DNA from: Aeromicrobium panaciterrae
GTDB taxonomy: Bacteria > Actinomycetota > Actinomycetes > Propionibacteriales > Nocardioidaceae
DNA length: 64,000 nt
Reading direction: 5' to 3'
NCBI RefSeq assembly: GCF_031457275.1
Contig: NZ_JAVDWH010000001.1
Span: 2,480,001 to 2,544,000 of the forward strand
Part shown: positions 57,145 to 64,000 of the stretch, one piece after another
Layout: each line of letters begins with the position of its first letter
How positions within the stretch are numbered: position 1 is the stretch's first letter
Position numbers and translations under genes: made by a program
Notes under the pieces: generated by a model
Told to the model about the DNA's origin: nothing
The model's input: the letters and a program-made list of their open reading frames with translations, nothing else
The model's database searches: none

Positions 57145-58440
57145 CTATGCGAAGAGCTTCTCGCCCCAGTAGCCCTCGGTCGTCACGCCCGGCGGGCAGG
57201 CGAACAAACCCGAGCCAACGTGCACGATGTACTCGTTGAGAACGTCGTTGAGCTTGCCCGCAAGGTTGCGCTGGATCTGGACGAACTGCTTCTCAGGATC
57301 ACGCTGATAGGCGATGAAGAACAGCCCGGCAGAGAGCTGGCCGAGCCCGTTGGATCCATCGACGAAGTTGTAGCCGCGGCGCAGGATCTTGGCGCCCTTG
57401 TTGAAGTCCGGATGCGCAAGACGTACGTGCGCCACCTTGCCGATCGCGAGCTCGCCGTCTTCGCCCTTCGCCTTGAAGTCGAGTTTGTCGAACTCGTCGC
57501 CGCCCGACAGCGGACCACCCGAACCCTTGGTGCGGCCGATGATCGCTTCCTGACCTTCGAGAGGCTCGCGGTCCCAGATCTCGATCCGCATGTCGATCTT
57601 GCGAGTCACGAGGTACGAGCCGTTGACCATCCAGTCCGGACCGTCGCCCTTGGGTACCCAGACGAAGTCGTCGAGATCCTTGGCGTCCTCAGCCTTGATG
57701 TTGGCGGTGCCGTCCTTGAACCCGAGCATGTTGCGAGCCGTGACCTGAGCGGACGACGTCGAAGATGTACGTCCGAAGCCCATCTGCGAGTAGCGCACCG
57801 AAGCGCGGCCGAACGCGATGCGTACGAGGTTGCGGACCGCGTGCACCGCGACCTGCGGATCGTTCGCGCAGGCCTGGATGGCGAGGTCTCCGCCACACAG
57901 AGCGTCGTCAAGCCGATCGCCCGAGAACAGCGGCAGGTCCTTGAGGCGATCCGGGAGCTTGCCGTCGAGTCCGAACCTAGGCTTGCCCTTGCCGTCGACG
58001 AACATGCCGCGACCGAAACCGATCGTGATCGTCAGACCTGACGGTGGCAGACCCAGCGCTTCGCCGGTGTCCTCCGGCGGCGCGAACGGGGATCCGGCGA
58101 CTGCGCCAAACTCACCCACGTCGTTGCCCTGCGTCATCTTGCGCGCGGCCTCGGTCCACTCCTTGAGGAGGAGGATCAGGTCGCCGCGGCTCTCGGTAGT
58201 GAGGTCGAGCGCCGCAAAGTAAAGACGATCCTGGGCCGGCGTGACGATGCCAGCCTGGTGCTTGCCTTCGAACGGGATCGGCAGCGCATCGGGATCCGGC
58301 ACAACCTCGACCGGCTTGTCGCCGATGGCAAATCCCGCGCCCGCACCGACGGCTCCGGCCGCCAACGCACCAAGCCCGGCCGCTCCCAGCAGTTTCCTGC
58401 GGGAGAGGCCGGACTCAGGTGCTGAGCTGTCTGTGGTCAC
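57145..58440 (-). CDS. efeB: Dyp-type heme peroxidase EfeB (Tat substrate)
   Basis: A 431-residue periplasmic/extracytoplasmic heme peroxidase. The N-terminus has a twin-arginine signal, SRRKLLGAAGLGALAAGAVG. The Dyp catalytic aspartate motif is MLGFKDGTANIKAEDA (GxxDG), with the heme-proximal and distal region KIDMRIEIWDREPLEGQEAI. It works with EfeO in iron uptake, or deferrochelation is proposed; either is family knowledge. It lies 12 nt after efeO. The start is a GTG. GACACT ends 6 nt upstream, overlapping the efeO end, so an internal promoter is possible. Confidence 0.95.
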   Translation of the reverse strand: MTTDSSAPESGLSRRKLLGAAGLGALAAGAVGAGAGFAIGDKPVEVVPDPDALPIPFEGKHQAGIVTPAQDRLYFAALDLTTESRGDLILLLKEWTEAARKMTQGNDVGEFGAVAGSPFAPPEDTGEALGLPPSGLTITIGFGRGMFVDGKGKPRFGLDGKLPDRLKDLPLFSGDRLDDALCGGDLAIQACANDPQVAVHAVRNLVRIAFGRASVRYSQMGFGRTSSTSSAQVTARNMLGFKDGTANIKAEDAKDLDDFVWVPKGDGPDWMVNGSYLVTRKIDMRIEIWDREPLEGQEAIIGRTKGSGGPLSGGDEFDKLDFKAKGEDGELAIGKVAHVRLAHPDFNKGAKILRRGYNFVDGSNGLGQLSAGLFFIAYQRDPEKQFVQIQRNLAGKLNDVLNEYIVHVGSGLFACPPGVTTEGYWGEKLFA

Positions 58441-58452
58441 TCGCCGAGTGTC

Positions 58453-59589
58453 TCAGGCGGAGGCTGCGACAACGGCCGCAACCTTGCTGATCGGCTCGCT
58501 CAGGGCTGCAACAGCATCTGAGAGCTTCTTGACCTGATCCTTGGTGAGTTCGTCGTAGAACTTCCAGTCACCGGTCGTCATGTCCTGGTGCTGGTTGAGT
58601 TCGGCATCAACCAACTTGAACTTGGCGTCCAGATCCTTGACCAGCTCGGGATCCTGGGCCTCGAGGACCGGACGCAGGGAGGCAATGGCTGCCTGCGAGC
58701 CTTCGATGTTGGCCTTGAAGTCCCAGAGGTCGGTGTGGCTGAACTCGTCCTCTTCGCCGGTGATCTTGCCGGTCGCCACCTCGTCGAGGAGCGCCTTGGA
58801 GCCCTGAGCGAGCTCAAGCGCCGTCAGCGGGGCGTCCTGGCCGAGCTTGACGATCTTCTTGACGTTGGCGAGGAGCTGATCGGCGTACTTGTCCATGCCC
58901 TTGGTGTTGTTGGACACCCAGAGCTGCTTCTCGATGCGGTGCCAGCCGGTGAAGTCGACGCCTTCTGCGATCGCGTCGGGCTCGCGTCCGTCGGTGATCG
59001 GGTCGAGGTCACCGAACTTCTCCGCTACGGGCTCGATGCGCTCCCAGTAGGTACGGGCGATCGGGAACAGCGTCTTGGCTTCGTCGACGTTGCCGGCCTT
59101 GACCGCAGCGACGAACTCCTCGGTCTTGACGATCAACGCATCGGACTGCGACTTCACGTAGCGCTCGTAGCTGTCAGCGGCAGCCGTGAGCTCCTCGGAG
59201 TCGGACAGCTTCTTGGCGGCTTCACCGGAGACGGTGAGGGTCTCCCGGATGCCATCGCCGATCATGCCCGGCTTGCAGGCGCCTTCGTAGGTGCCCTTGG
59301 GCAGGTCGACGACCAAGTCGCGTGAGAGGCCGGGACCAATGTTCTCGACCTCGCCCATGATGCGGTCGCCCTCGGCGTAGACGTAGAACTCGGTGACCTT
59401 GCTGCCACCGTTGGTGACCTTGAAGGTCGACGGTCCGGCCTCGAGCTTGGACGACGAGATATTGCAGGACGAGTCGGAGGCCTTGACGGTGAGGGCTCCG
59501 GAGGCGGTGCCATCCGAGGCGCAGGCCGAAAGCGTGAGCGCGGCCAGCGTCAGGACGCCAACTGCCGGGAATGAAAATCGTGAAGTCAT
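58453..59589 (-). CDS. efeO: Iron uptake lipoprotein EfeO
   Basis: A 378-residue lipoprotein. The signal and lipobox are FPAVGVLTLAALTLSAC. A cupredoxin-like domain (about residues 30-125, SSCN... CKPG) is followed by the M75 peptidase-like imelysin domain with the HxxE metal motif in FTGWHRIEKQLWVSNN. EfeO is expected to bind ferrous/ferric iron outside the membrane for an EfeU permease, but no efeU gene adjoins: upstream is a two-component system. Two direct repeats resembling iron boxes lie 32-70 bp upstream, so control by a DtxR/IdeR-type regulator is likely. Confidence 0.95.
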   Translation of the reverse strand: MTSRFSFPAVGVLTLAALTLSACASDGTASGALTVKASDSSCNISSSKLEAGPSTFKVTNGGSKVTEFYVYAEGDRIMGEVENIGPGLSRDLVVDLPKGTYEGACKPGMIGDGIRETLTVSGEAAKKLSDSEELTAAADSYERYVKSQSDALIVKTEEFVAAVKAGNVDEAKTLFPIARTYWERIEPVAEKFGDLDPITDGREPDAIAEGVDFTGWHRIEKQLWVSNNTKGMDKYADQLLANVKKIVKLGQDAPLTALELAQGSKALLDEVATGKITGEEDEFSHTDLWDFKANIEGSQAAIASLRPVLEAQDPELVKDLDAKFKLVDAELNQHQDMTTGDWKFYDELTKDQVKKLSDAVAALSEPISKVAAVVAASA

Positions 59590-59620
59590 TGGGGGGGTCC
59601 ATCTGCTCAGGTTGCCCTTT

Positions 59621-59660
59621 GTAAGGCAAGCCTCACCATCGTAAGGGGTGCCTGACCCGG
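59621..59660 (-). promoter_or_regulatory. Two tandem iron-box-like repeats before efeO
   Basis: GTAAGGCAAGCCTCACCATC (59621-59640) is followed directly by GTAAGGGGTGCCTGACCCGG (59641-59660), a 20-bp direct repeat. Each keeps the AGG...GCCT...ACC core of the DtxR/IdeR consensus (about 11-12 of 19 positions by eye). On the minus strand TTGCCT in the first copy could be the -35 of efeO, 17 nt from GCAGAT. Confidence 0.5.
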
Positions 59661-59695
59661 TTGCCCAGCGGGTGCAATGTGATGTTCTCGACGGA

Positions 59696-61444
59696 CTACA
59701 GGGGAAGGGTCGCCCGGACGCGCCCGCCGTTGGTGCCGGGCCCAGCGGTCAAAGATCCGCCGACACCCTCAGCACGCTCGCGCATCGACTTCACCCCAAC
59801 CCCCGAAGTCCACGCGCCGATCGAGTGCCCGTCGTCGCGAACCTCCAGAAGGAGGTTCTCGTCCCCGCAGGTGAAGCTGACCGACGCGCGAGTCGCATCC
59901 GCGTGCCGCGCGACATTCGTCAGTGCCTCGATGACGATGCGATAGGCGGCAACCTCCACGGCCGCCGAGACGGTCGGCAGGTCGTCGGGTGTGGAGATAT
60001 CCACCTGCAACGGTGCTCCCCCGTCAGTGAGCAGAGCGGCCGCGTGCTGGCGAACGGCGCCAAAGAGACCGAGCTCGTCGAGGGCGGGAGGTCGGAGCCC
60101 CTCGACCAGTCGTCGGATCTCCAGAATCGCCCCTGCGGTGTCGGCACGCAGACCCAGCAGAAGCTCCTCCGCTCGCTCTGGCGCGCTTCGGATCTGGTTG
60201 CGGGCAGCATCAGCCGAGAAAGCAACTCCCGAGAGGGTCGGGCCCAGCCCGTCGTGGATGTCACGGCGCAGCCGACGACGCTCCTCCTCGATGGCCGTGA
60301 TCGCTGCACCGCGCGATTCCTTGAGATCGCTCGCGAGCGCCCGCGCTCTCAGGGTCTGGGCGAGGAGCGGTGCGACGATCCGCAGGACATCCTCATCGGC
60401 GGCCGACAGCCCCAAGTCACCGGGGCGAAGCCCGACGACTACCTCGCCCAGCAGGTCGTTTCCGAGGCGTAGTGGAAGCGCACGGGTGTGCGTCACCTCG
60501 GAACCGGACGTCGCCAGCGTCTCGTCTCCCACGCGGAGGCTCGCGTACGGGAGGACCAGGGCCTCGCGGATAGCGGCGAGGGCAAGGACTGGGTCGTCCC
60601 CGATTCGATCTGCAAGGCTCGAGGCCGCCGTGAGCGCATCTGGGCGATCACCGAACAGCAACTGATCCACGACGCCGCGCAGCGTCACCTGAAGCGGGCG
60701 TACGCCGAAGGCCAACACCGCGCATAGGACCGCCACCGGCGCAGCTTGCAGTGGTTGGCCGCGAAGGTCTTCGATCACGGAGATCAGTCCGATCGCCACG
60801 GCGAGGAACGTGAACAGCACAGTTGCCGCCACGACCGCGCGGGTCACCAGGCCCCGCACGTCCACGAGCTCCGGGCGAAGCACGCCGATCACCATGGCGG
60901 GCGGCCCGAGGCTGGCGAGGAACACAGCAAGCGAGGCGATGTCGAACGCTTCAGCGGACTCCGCCGACTCCCGCACGAATCCGATCAATGTGGCGACGAG
61001 GCCGCACGTGATCCACACCAGCGACGACCACGTCAGCGCTCGCCGCTCATCCTGGTCCCCGCGTTCCAGTCCCCACCACACACCGAGCAGAAGGGCGGGA
61101 ACGATGACAAATCCCATCGACTCAACCGCGGATGCCCACGTGGTCGCGATGACCCCGGCAGACACAACCACCGTAATGAGGACGAAGCCGAGCGGCTCGC
61201 TCCAGCGCGGTCGTGGAAACAGGGCGAGTGCTGCTGGAATCGCCAGGCATCCTGCAGCCCGGAAGAGAACCGCTGCGGCACCGTCGAGCTCAAGCTGGAC
61301 GGCGGCGCACCCGCCGAGCGTCGCGACACCGCCGAGCAGCATCAGCGTCCCGGAACTCCGCGCCGTCGAACCTTTGAGGATGAACCATCCGGCTACTGCG
61401 GCAGAGACGCCGAACACGATGGCGGCCGCCAGCAGCACGCTCAC
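59696..61444 (-). CDS. Sensor histidine kinase, NarL-partner type
   Basis: A 582-residue membrane kinase. The first about 270 residues hold eight or so hydrophobic segments (LLAAAIVFGVSAAVAGWFIL first), followed by a GAF-like region to about 370. The HisKA_3 dimerisation domain carries the phosphorylated His in EEERRRLRRDIHDGLGPTLS, and the ATPase has EALTNVARHADATRASV and DDGHSIGAWTSGVGVKSMRE. The GTG start overlaps the response-regulator stop (GTGA). The multi-TM sensor gives no hint of ligand. The divergent small membrane genes at 62.2 kb are the obvious candidate targets. Confidence 0.94.
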   Translation of the reverse strand: MSVLLAAAIVFGVSAAVAGWFILKGSTARSSGTLMLLGGVATLGGCAAVQLELDGAAAVLFRAAGCLAIPAALALFPRPRWSEPLGFVLITVVVSAGVIATTWASAVESMGFVIVPALLLGVWWGLERGDQDERRALTWSSLVWITCGLVATLIGFVRESAESAEAFDIASLAVFLASLGPPAMVIGVLRPELVDVRGLVTRAVVAATVLFTFLAVAIGLISVIEDLRGQPLQAAPVAVLCAVLAFGVRPLQVTLRGVVDQLLFGDRPDALTAASSLADRIGDDPVLALAAIREALVLPYASLRVGDETLATSGSEVTHTRALPLRLGNDLLGEVVVGLRPGDLGLSAADEDVLRIVAPLLAQTLRARALASDLKESRGAAITAIEEERRRLRRDIHDGLGPTLSGVAFSADAARNQIRSAPERAEELLLGLRADTAGAILEIRRLVEGLRPPALDELGLFGAVRQHAAALLTDGGAPLQVDISTPDDLPTVSAAVEVAAYRIVIEALTNVARHADATRASVSFTCGDENLLLEVRDDGHSIGAWTSGVGVKSMRERAEGVGGSLTAGPGTNGGRVRATLPL

Positions 61445-62085
61445 GGCCCACCGAGCCCGCCCTGACGAGCGCGAACGATCGCCTCGGAACGGTCGGCCAC
61501 GGCCAACTTCACGAAGATCGAGGAGATGTGGTTGGCGATGGTCTTCGGCGAGAGGAAGAGCTCTTCGGCGATGGCCTGATTGCGTCGACCCGCAGCCACG
61601 AGATCCAGCACCTCTCTCTCACGCTCGGTCAGCTCCGGGAAAGGATCTCCACCAGCACGCGGCGAGCTAAGGAAGCCGAGGACGCGCTGCGCAACACCCG
61701 GACTGAAGATCGCCTCGCCAGCCACGACCGCTCGTATGCCGCGGTCGATCTCGTCCTGCTCGGCGCCCTTGAGCAGGTACCCCATGGCGCCAGCTCGCAT
61801 GGCTGCGAACACCGTGTCGTCGTCGTCGAACATTGTCAGTACCAGGATCGCCGTGTCGGGAACCGCTGCTCGCAACCGACGAGTCGCCTCGATGCCGTCA
61901 ATCCCCGGCATGCGAATGTCCATGAGGACGACATCGGGCTTGGTCAGCTGGGCTTCCCGGACTGCTGCCTCTCCGTCAGCTACGTCTGCAACCACGTCAT
62001 ACCCAGGCAACGAGTCGAGCAGGGCACGCAAGCCGCTGCGCACCACCGGATGGTCGTCGGCGAGGAGCACGCGGATGGGATCCAT
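61441..62085 (-). CDS. Response regulator, NarL/LuxR type
   Basis: A 214-residue response regulator: receiver domain with VLLADDHPVVRSGLRALLDS, phosphoacceptor Asp in KPDVVLMDIRMPGIDGIEAT and Lys in GAMGYLLKGAEQDEIDRG, then a LuxR HTH (LTEREREVLDLVAAGRRNQA, IAEELFLSPKTIANHISSIF). First gene of a two-gene unit with its kinase. GACACT ends 6 nt before the ATG and there is no ribosome binding site. It diverges from two membrane-protein genes, with 150 bp between containing the hairpin CCGGGA-N4-TCCCGG at 62142-62157. Confidence 0.95.
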   Translation of the reverse strand: MDPIRVLLADDHPVVRSGLRALLDSLPGYDVVADVADGEAAVREAQLTKPDVVLMDIRMPGIDGIEATRRLRAAVPDTAILVLTMFDDDDTVFAAMRAGAMGYLLKGAEQDEIDRGIRAVVAGEAIFSPGVAQRVLGFLSSPRAGGDPFPELTEREREVLDLVAAGRRNQAIAEELFLSPKTIANHISSIFVKLAVADRSEAIVRARQGGLGGP

Positions 62086-62235
62086 GAGACCAGTGTCTCG
62101 CCTACGCGGTCTGATGACCCGGGATCTTGCACCTATACGACCCGGGAGATGTCCCGGAGAATCAGGAACGCCGACGGATGTGGACGGGTCGTGCGAGGAC
62201 CAACGTGGAGGTCACACCCCAACCAAGGAGTCACC

Positions 62236-62622
62236 ATGAACACCACAGACGCACCGTGGTCAACCAAGAACAAGGTTGGTCTCGGTCTTGCCATCTTCTA
62301 CGGGATCACCAACATTCCCAGCTTTCTGATCCCGACAGGCGACGGCGAGGACAGCCCTCCGATGGCGATCCTCATCATCTCCTCGCTACTCGCCGTCGTC
62401 GCCGTCGTTGCGGGCATCGTCGCCTGGCGACAGCGCAGCAGGCCAGCAGCTCGACTCACGGCGGCCAGCATCATCGTCATCACACTGACGTCGCTACCGG
62501 TGTTCTTCGTCGACGTTTCGTCCGACATCAAGGCGATCTCGGCGCTCGGCGTCGTGCTCACCGTCGTCATCGTCGTGCTGATGTTCTCGTCCTCGAAGCG
62601 TCAGTCGGAGGTTCGCTCATGA
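62236..62622 (+). CDS. Hypothetical four-TM membrane protein
   Basis: A 128-residue protein with four hydrophobic segments (VGLGLAIFYGITNIPSFLI, AILIISSLLAVVAVVAGIVA, RLTAASIIVITLTSLPVFFV, ISALGVVLTVVIVVLMF) and a charged C-terminus. No family was recognised. AAGGAG at 62225-62230, 5 nt before the ATG, fixes the start; a longer frame upstream is a shadow of the regulator gene. It overlaps the next gene by ATGA and diverges from the two-component operon, which probably regulates it. Confidence 0.85.
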   Translation: MNTTDAPWSTKNKVGLGLAIFYGITNIPSFLIPTGDGEDSPPMAILIISSLLAVVAVVAGIVAWRQRSRPAARLTAASIIVITLTSLPVFFVDVSSDIKAISALGVVLTVVIVVLMFSSSKRQSEVRS

Positions 62623-62915
62623 TTGCCGTCGTCACCGTGCTGCTCGCGTTCCCGCTGGGCTTCTTGCTGAGGTCGCACCTCAACGCGAACGTCACGTATG
62701 CAATCGCCTACCTCTGGGCCTTCACCTACCAAGGTCTCGCACTCACGCGGGAGTGGGTCGGTGGCGACACCTCAGCATTCCCCAAGAATCCCGACACGGT
62801 TCCGATCTCGTACGGTCTGGTTGCCGCGGCAATCTTCGCGGTCGGGTTCGGTCTCGTGGCCCTCGGCCACAGGCTCGGATCCAAGCGCCACGGTCGCCGA
62901 CTCGTCGCCGCTTGA
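62619..62915 (+). CDS. Hypothetical small membrane protein
   Basis: A 98-residue membrane protein with about three hydrophobic segments (IAVVTVLLAFPLGFLL, VTYAIAYLWAFTYQGLAL, SYGLVAAAIFAVGFGLVALG) and a basic tail (HRLGSKRHGRR). No domain recognised. The ATG is inside the stop of the preceding gene (ATGA), so the two are coupled. A strong bidirectional terminator follows 15 nt later. Confidence 0.82.
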   Translation: MIAVVTVLLAFPLGFLLRSHLNANVTYAIAYLWAFTYQGLALTREWVGGDTSAFPKNPDTVPISYGLVAAAIFAVGFGLVALGHRLGSKRHGRRLVAA

Positions 62916-62930
62916 ACTCCAGAAAACCGG

Positions 62931-62959
62931 GACCCGACTCCGTGGCGGAGTCGGGTCCT
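62931..62959. terminator. Bidirectional terminator
   Basis: GGACCCGACTCCG pairs perfectly with CGGAGTCGGGTCC around TGG, between the convergent small membrane gene and the GNAT gene. Confidence 0.88.
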
Positions 62960-62976
62960 GGTCGTCCGTCAGTGGT

Positions 62977-63447
62977 CTAGTTCGGACTGGTCAGCACCTT
63001 CTCGAAGCACAGCGAGTAGACCAGCTGCTCGTACGGCGGGTAGATGTCGATCGGCGTGTAGCCGTGCCGTTCGTAAAACGCCAACGCCGCCTGCTGCCGA
63101 CCTCCCGTGTGCAGGATCAGCCGAGGTGCACCCAGCGACCGGGCCTCACGTTCCACCTCGGCCAGCAATCGCTCGGCCAGATCGCCACCGCGTCGTTCGG
63201 GAACGACGTACATCCGCTTGATCTCAAGGTCATCGCCCAGGCGTCGCAGTGCGACGTGACCGATCGGCTCGTCACCATCGCGGATCACCGCGGTGAACAC
63301 GATGGAACCCGGATCAATCTCGAGTCGGCCGTCGCGGTTCTGCGACGTCGGGTCATCGGCGTACATCCCCCGAATCTCGGCTTGCATGGCGTCGCGCAGT
63401 CGTACGGCGTCCGCGTCGTCCCACTCGACCCTCGCGGGGACGGTCAA
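62977..63447 (-). CDS. GNAT family N-acetyltransferase
   Basis: A 156-residue single-domain GNAT. The acetyl-CoA loop is in YVVPERRGGDLAERLLAEVE, preceded by the strand GHVALRRLGDDLEIKRM, and the C-terminal ALAFYERHGYTPIDIYPPY is typical. The substrate is unknown. The start codon overlaps the stop of the guaB3-like gene by four bases, so it is transcribed with that gene, an arrangement that may reflect only convenience. Confidence 0.9.
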   Translation of the reverse strand: MTVPARVEWDDADAVRLRDAMQAEIRGMYADDPTSQNRDGRLEIDPGSIVFTAVIRDGDEPIGHVALRRLGDDLEIKRMYVVPERRGGDLAERLLAEVEREARSLGAPRLILHTGGRQQAALAFYERHGYTPIDIYPPYEQLVYSLCFEKVLTSPN

Positions 63448-64000
63448 CCGACGACGACCTCGACCCGCTGGAATTCCTTGAGGTCGCTGTAACCAGTCGT
63501 CGCCATGGCACGTCGCAGCGCCCCGATCAGATTCATCGTGCCGTCGGGGACGGACGAGGGGCCGAACAGCACCGACTGCAGGTCGCCGACCGTGCCGATC
63601 TCGACGCGCTCACCACGGGGCAGTTCTGCGTGCCATGCCTCCGCGCCCCAGTGGACGCCTCGACCCGGCGCCTCTGCGGCGCGAGCAAAGGGCGAACCGA
63701 TCATCACAGCGTCCGCACCGCAGGCGATGGCCTTGGCTATGTCGCCGCTGCGACCAATCGAGCCGTCGGCGATGACGTGGACGTAGCGGCCGCCCGACTC
63801 GTCGAGGTAGTCACGACGCGCTGCTGCCACATCGGCGACAGCCGATGCCATCGGCACCGAGATGCCCAGCACGGAGCGAGTCGTATGTGCGGCTCCGCCG
63901 CCGAAGCCGACGAGTACGCCCGCAGCGCCAGTACGCATGAGGTGCAGCGCTGCCTGGTAGGTCGCACAGCCACCGACGATGACGGGCACGTCCAGCTCGT
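63444..64000 (-). CDS. guaB3: GuaB3-like IMP dehydrogenase family protein (5' end cut by window edge)
   Basis: The reverse strand is open from the edge to a stop at 63444 (about 185 codons, C-terminal half). It reads ELDVPVIVGGCATYQAALHL, MRTGAAGVLVGFGGGAAHTT and SIGRSGDIAKAIACGADAVM, matching the GuaB3 group of IMP-dehydrogenase-related proteins of actinobacteria rather than true GuaB2. The phosphate-loop region is altered as in that group. The family is paired with guaB2 upstream in relatives; that gene would be outside the window. Activity of this group has been debated. Confidence is in the family, not the reaction. Confidence 0.9.
   Translation of the reverse strand, partial: ELDVPVIVGGCATYQAALHLMRTGAAGVLVGFGGGAAHTTRSVLGISVPMASAVADVAAARRDYLDESGGRYVHVIADGSIGRSGDIAKAIACGADAVMIGSPFARAAEAPGRGVHWGAEAWHAELPRGERVEIGTVGDLQSVLFGPSSVPDGTMNLIGALRRAMATTGYSDLKEFQRVEVVVG

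Overview
The window looks like a stretch of core chromosome from a high-GC (roughly 64% by eye) actinobacterium, most likely a member of the Nocardioidaceae close to Aeromicrobium or Nocardioides. The grounds are a three-gene succinate dehydrogenase of the mycobacterial Sdh1 type, a monomeric NADP isocitrate dehydrogenase, furA-katG, DUF3017 beside folD, DUF6350 beside purN, a PspC two-component cluster, and the guaA / choD-like / gabD2 / guaB3-like neighbourhood. The block from mdh through folD, purH-purN, sucD-sucC, pcrA and PspC to guaA resembles the conserved gene order of Streptomyces and relatives. The genus is an inference. No phage, insertion sequence, CRISPR array, rRNA or tRNA gene was found.

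Layout. 1-2.4 kb: a cut M20 amidohydrolase, two small SHOCT-type membrane proteins, an SRPBCC protein. 2.4-6.9 kb: sdhCAB divergent from a LysR regulator, with a palindromic operator between them. 6.9-14.1 kb: a 2H phosphoesterase with trpS, a 169-bp inverted-repeat element, galK, pheA, a double GNAT, an MFS exporter, purU. 14.1-18 kb: a sulfate ABC transporter operon. 18-27.4 kb: an MFS transporter, an AlkZ-like protein, icd, aqpZ, furA-katG, mdh. 27.4-33.5 kb: folD-DUF3017, a TetR regulator, and the DUF6350-purN-purH-EamA run. 33.5-41.2 kb: a membrane-anchored sigma-like protein, sucCD, a B12-fold remnant, an M23 peptidase, pcrA. 41.2-49.8 kb: a GntR regulator, zwf, a PspC/NarL-type two-component locus, a GDPD, a gamma-glutamyltransferase-like protein, a VOC protein. 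49.8-53.6 kb: nhaA, a coiled-coil protein, guaA. 53.8-59.7 kb: efeO-efeB-gabD2-choD, all on the minus strand. 59.7-64 kb: a second NarL-type two-component system divergent from two small membrane proteins, then a GNAT and a cut guaB3-like gene. The longest gene-free stretches are about 200 bp (8456-8659 and 53634-53845); no gap exceeds 300 bp.

How the genes work together. Four TCA-cycle steps are encoded here (icd, sucCD, sdhCAB, mdh). Purine genes (purU, purN, purH, folD, guaA, a guaB3-like gene) are also dense. Oxidative and iron handling is represented by furA-katG and efeO-efeB.

Nothing in the window is an obviously new defence or mobile system. The most worthwhile leads are regulatory or structural: the LysR-sdh operator geometry; a very common arrangement in which a -10-like hexamer ends 6-7 nt before the start codon (leaderless mRNAs); strong local excess of the palindrome CGTACG; a 24-bp perfect inverted repeat between trpS and galK; a sigma-factor-like domain fused to a membrane anchor; tandem iron-box-like repeats before an efeO that has no efeU beside it; and a palindrome over the -10 of the gabD2-choD pair.
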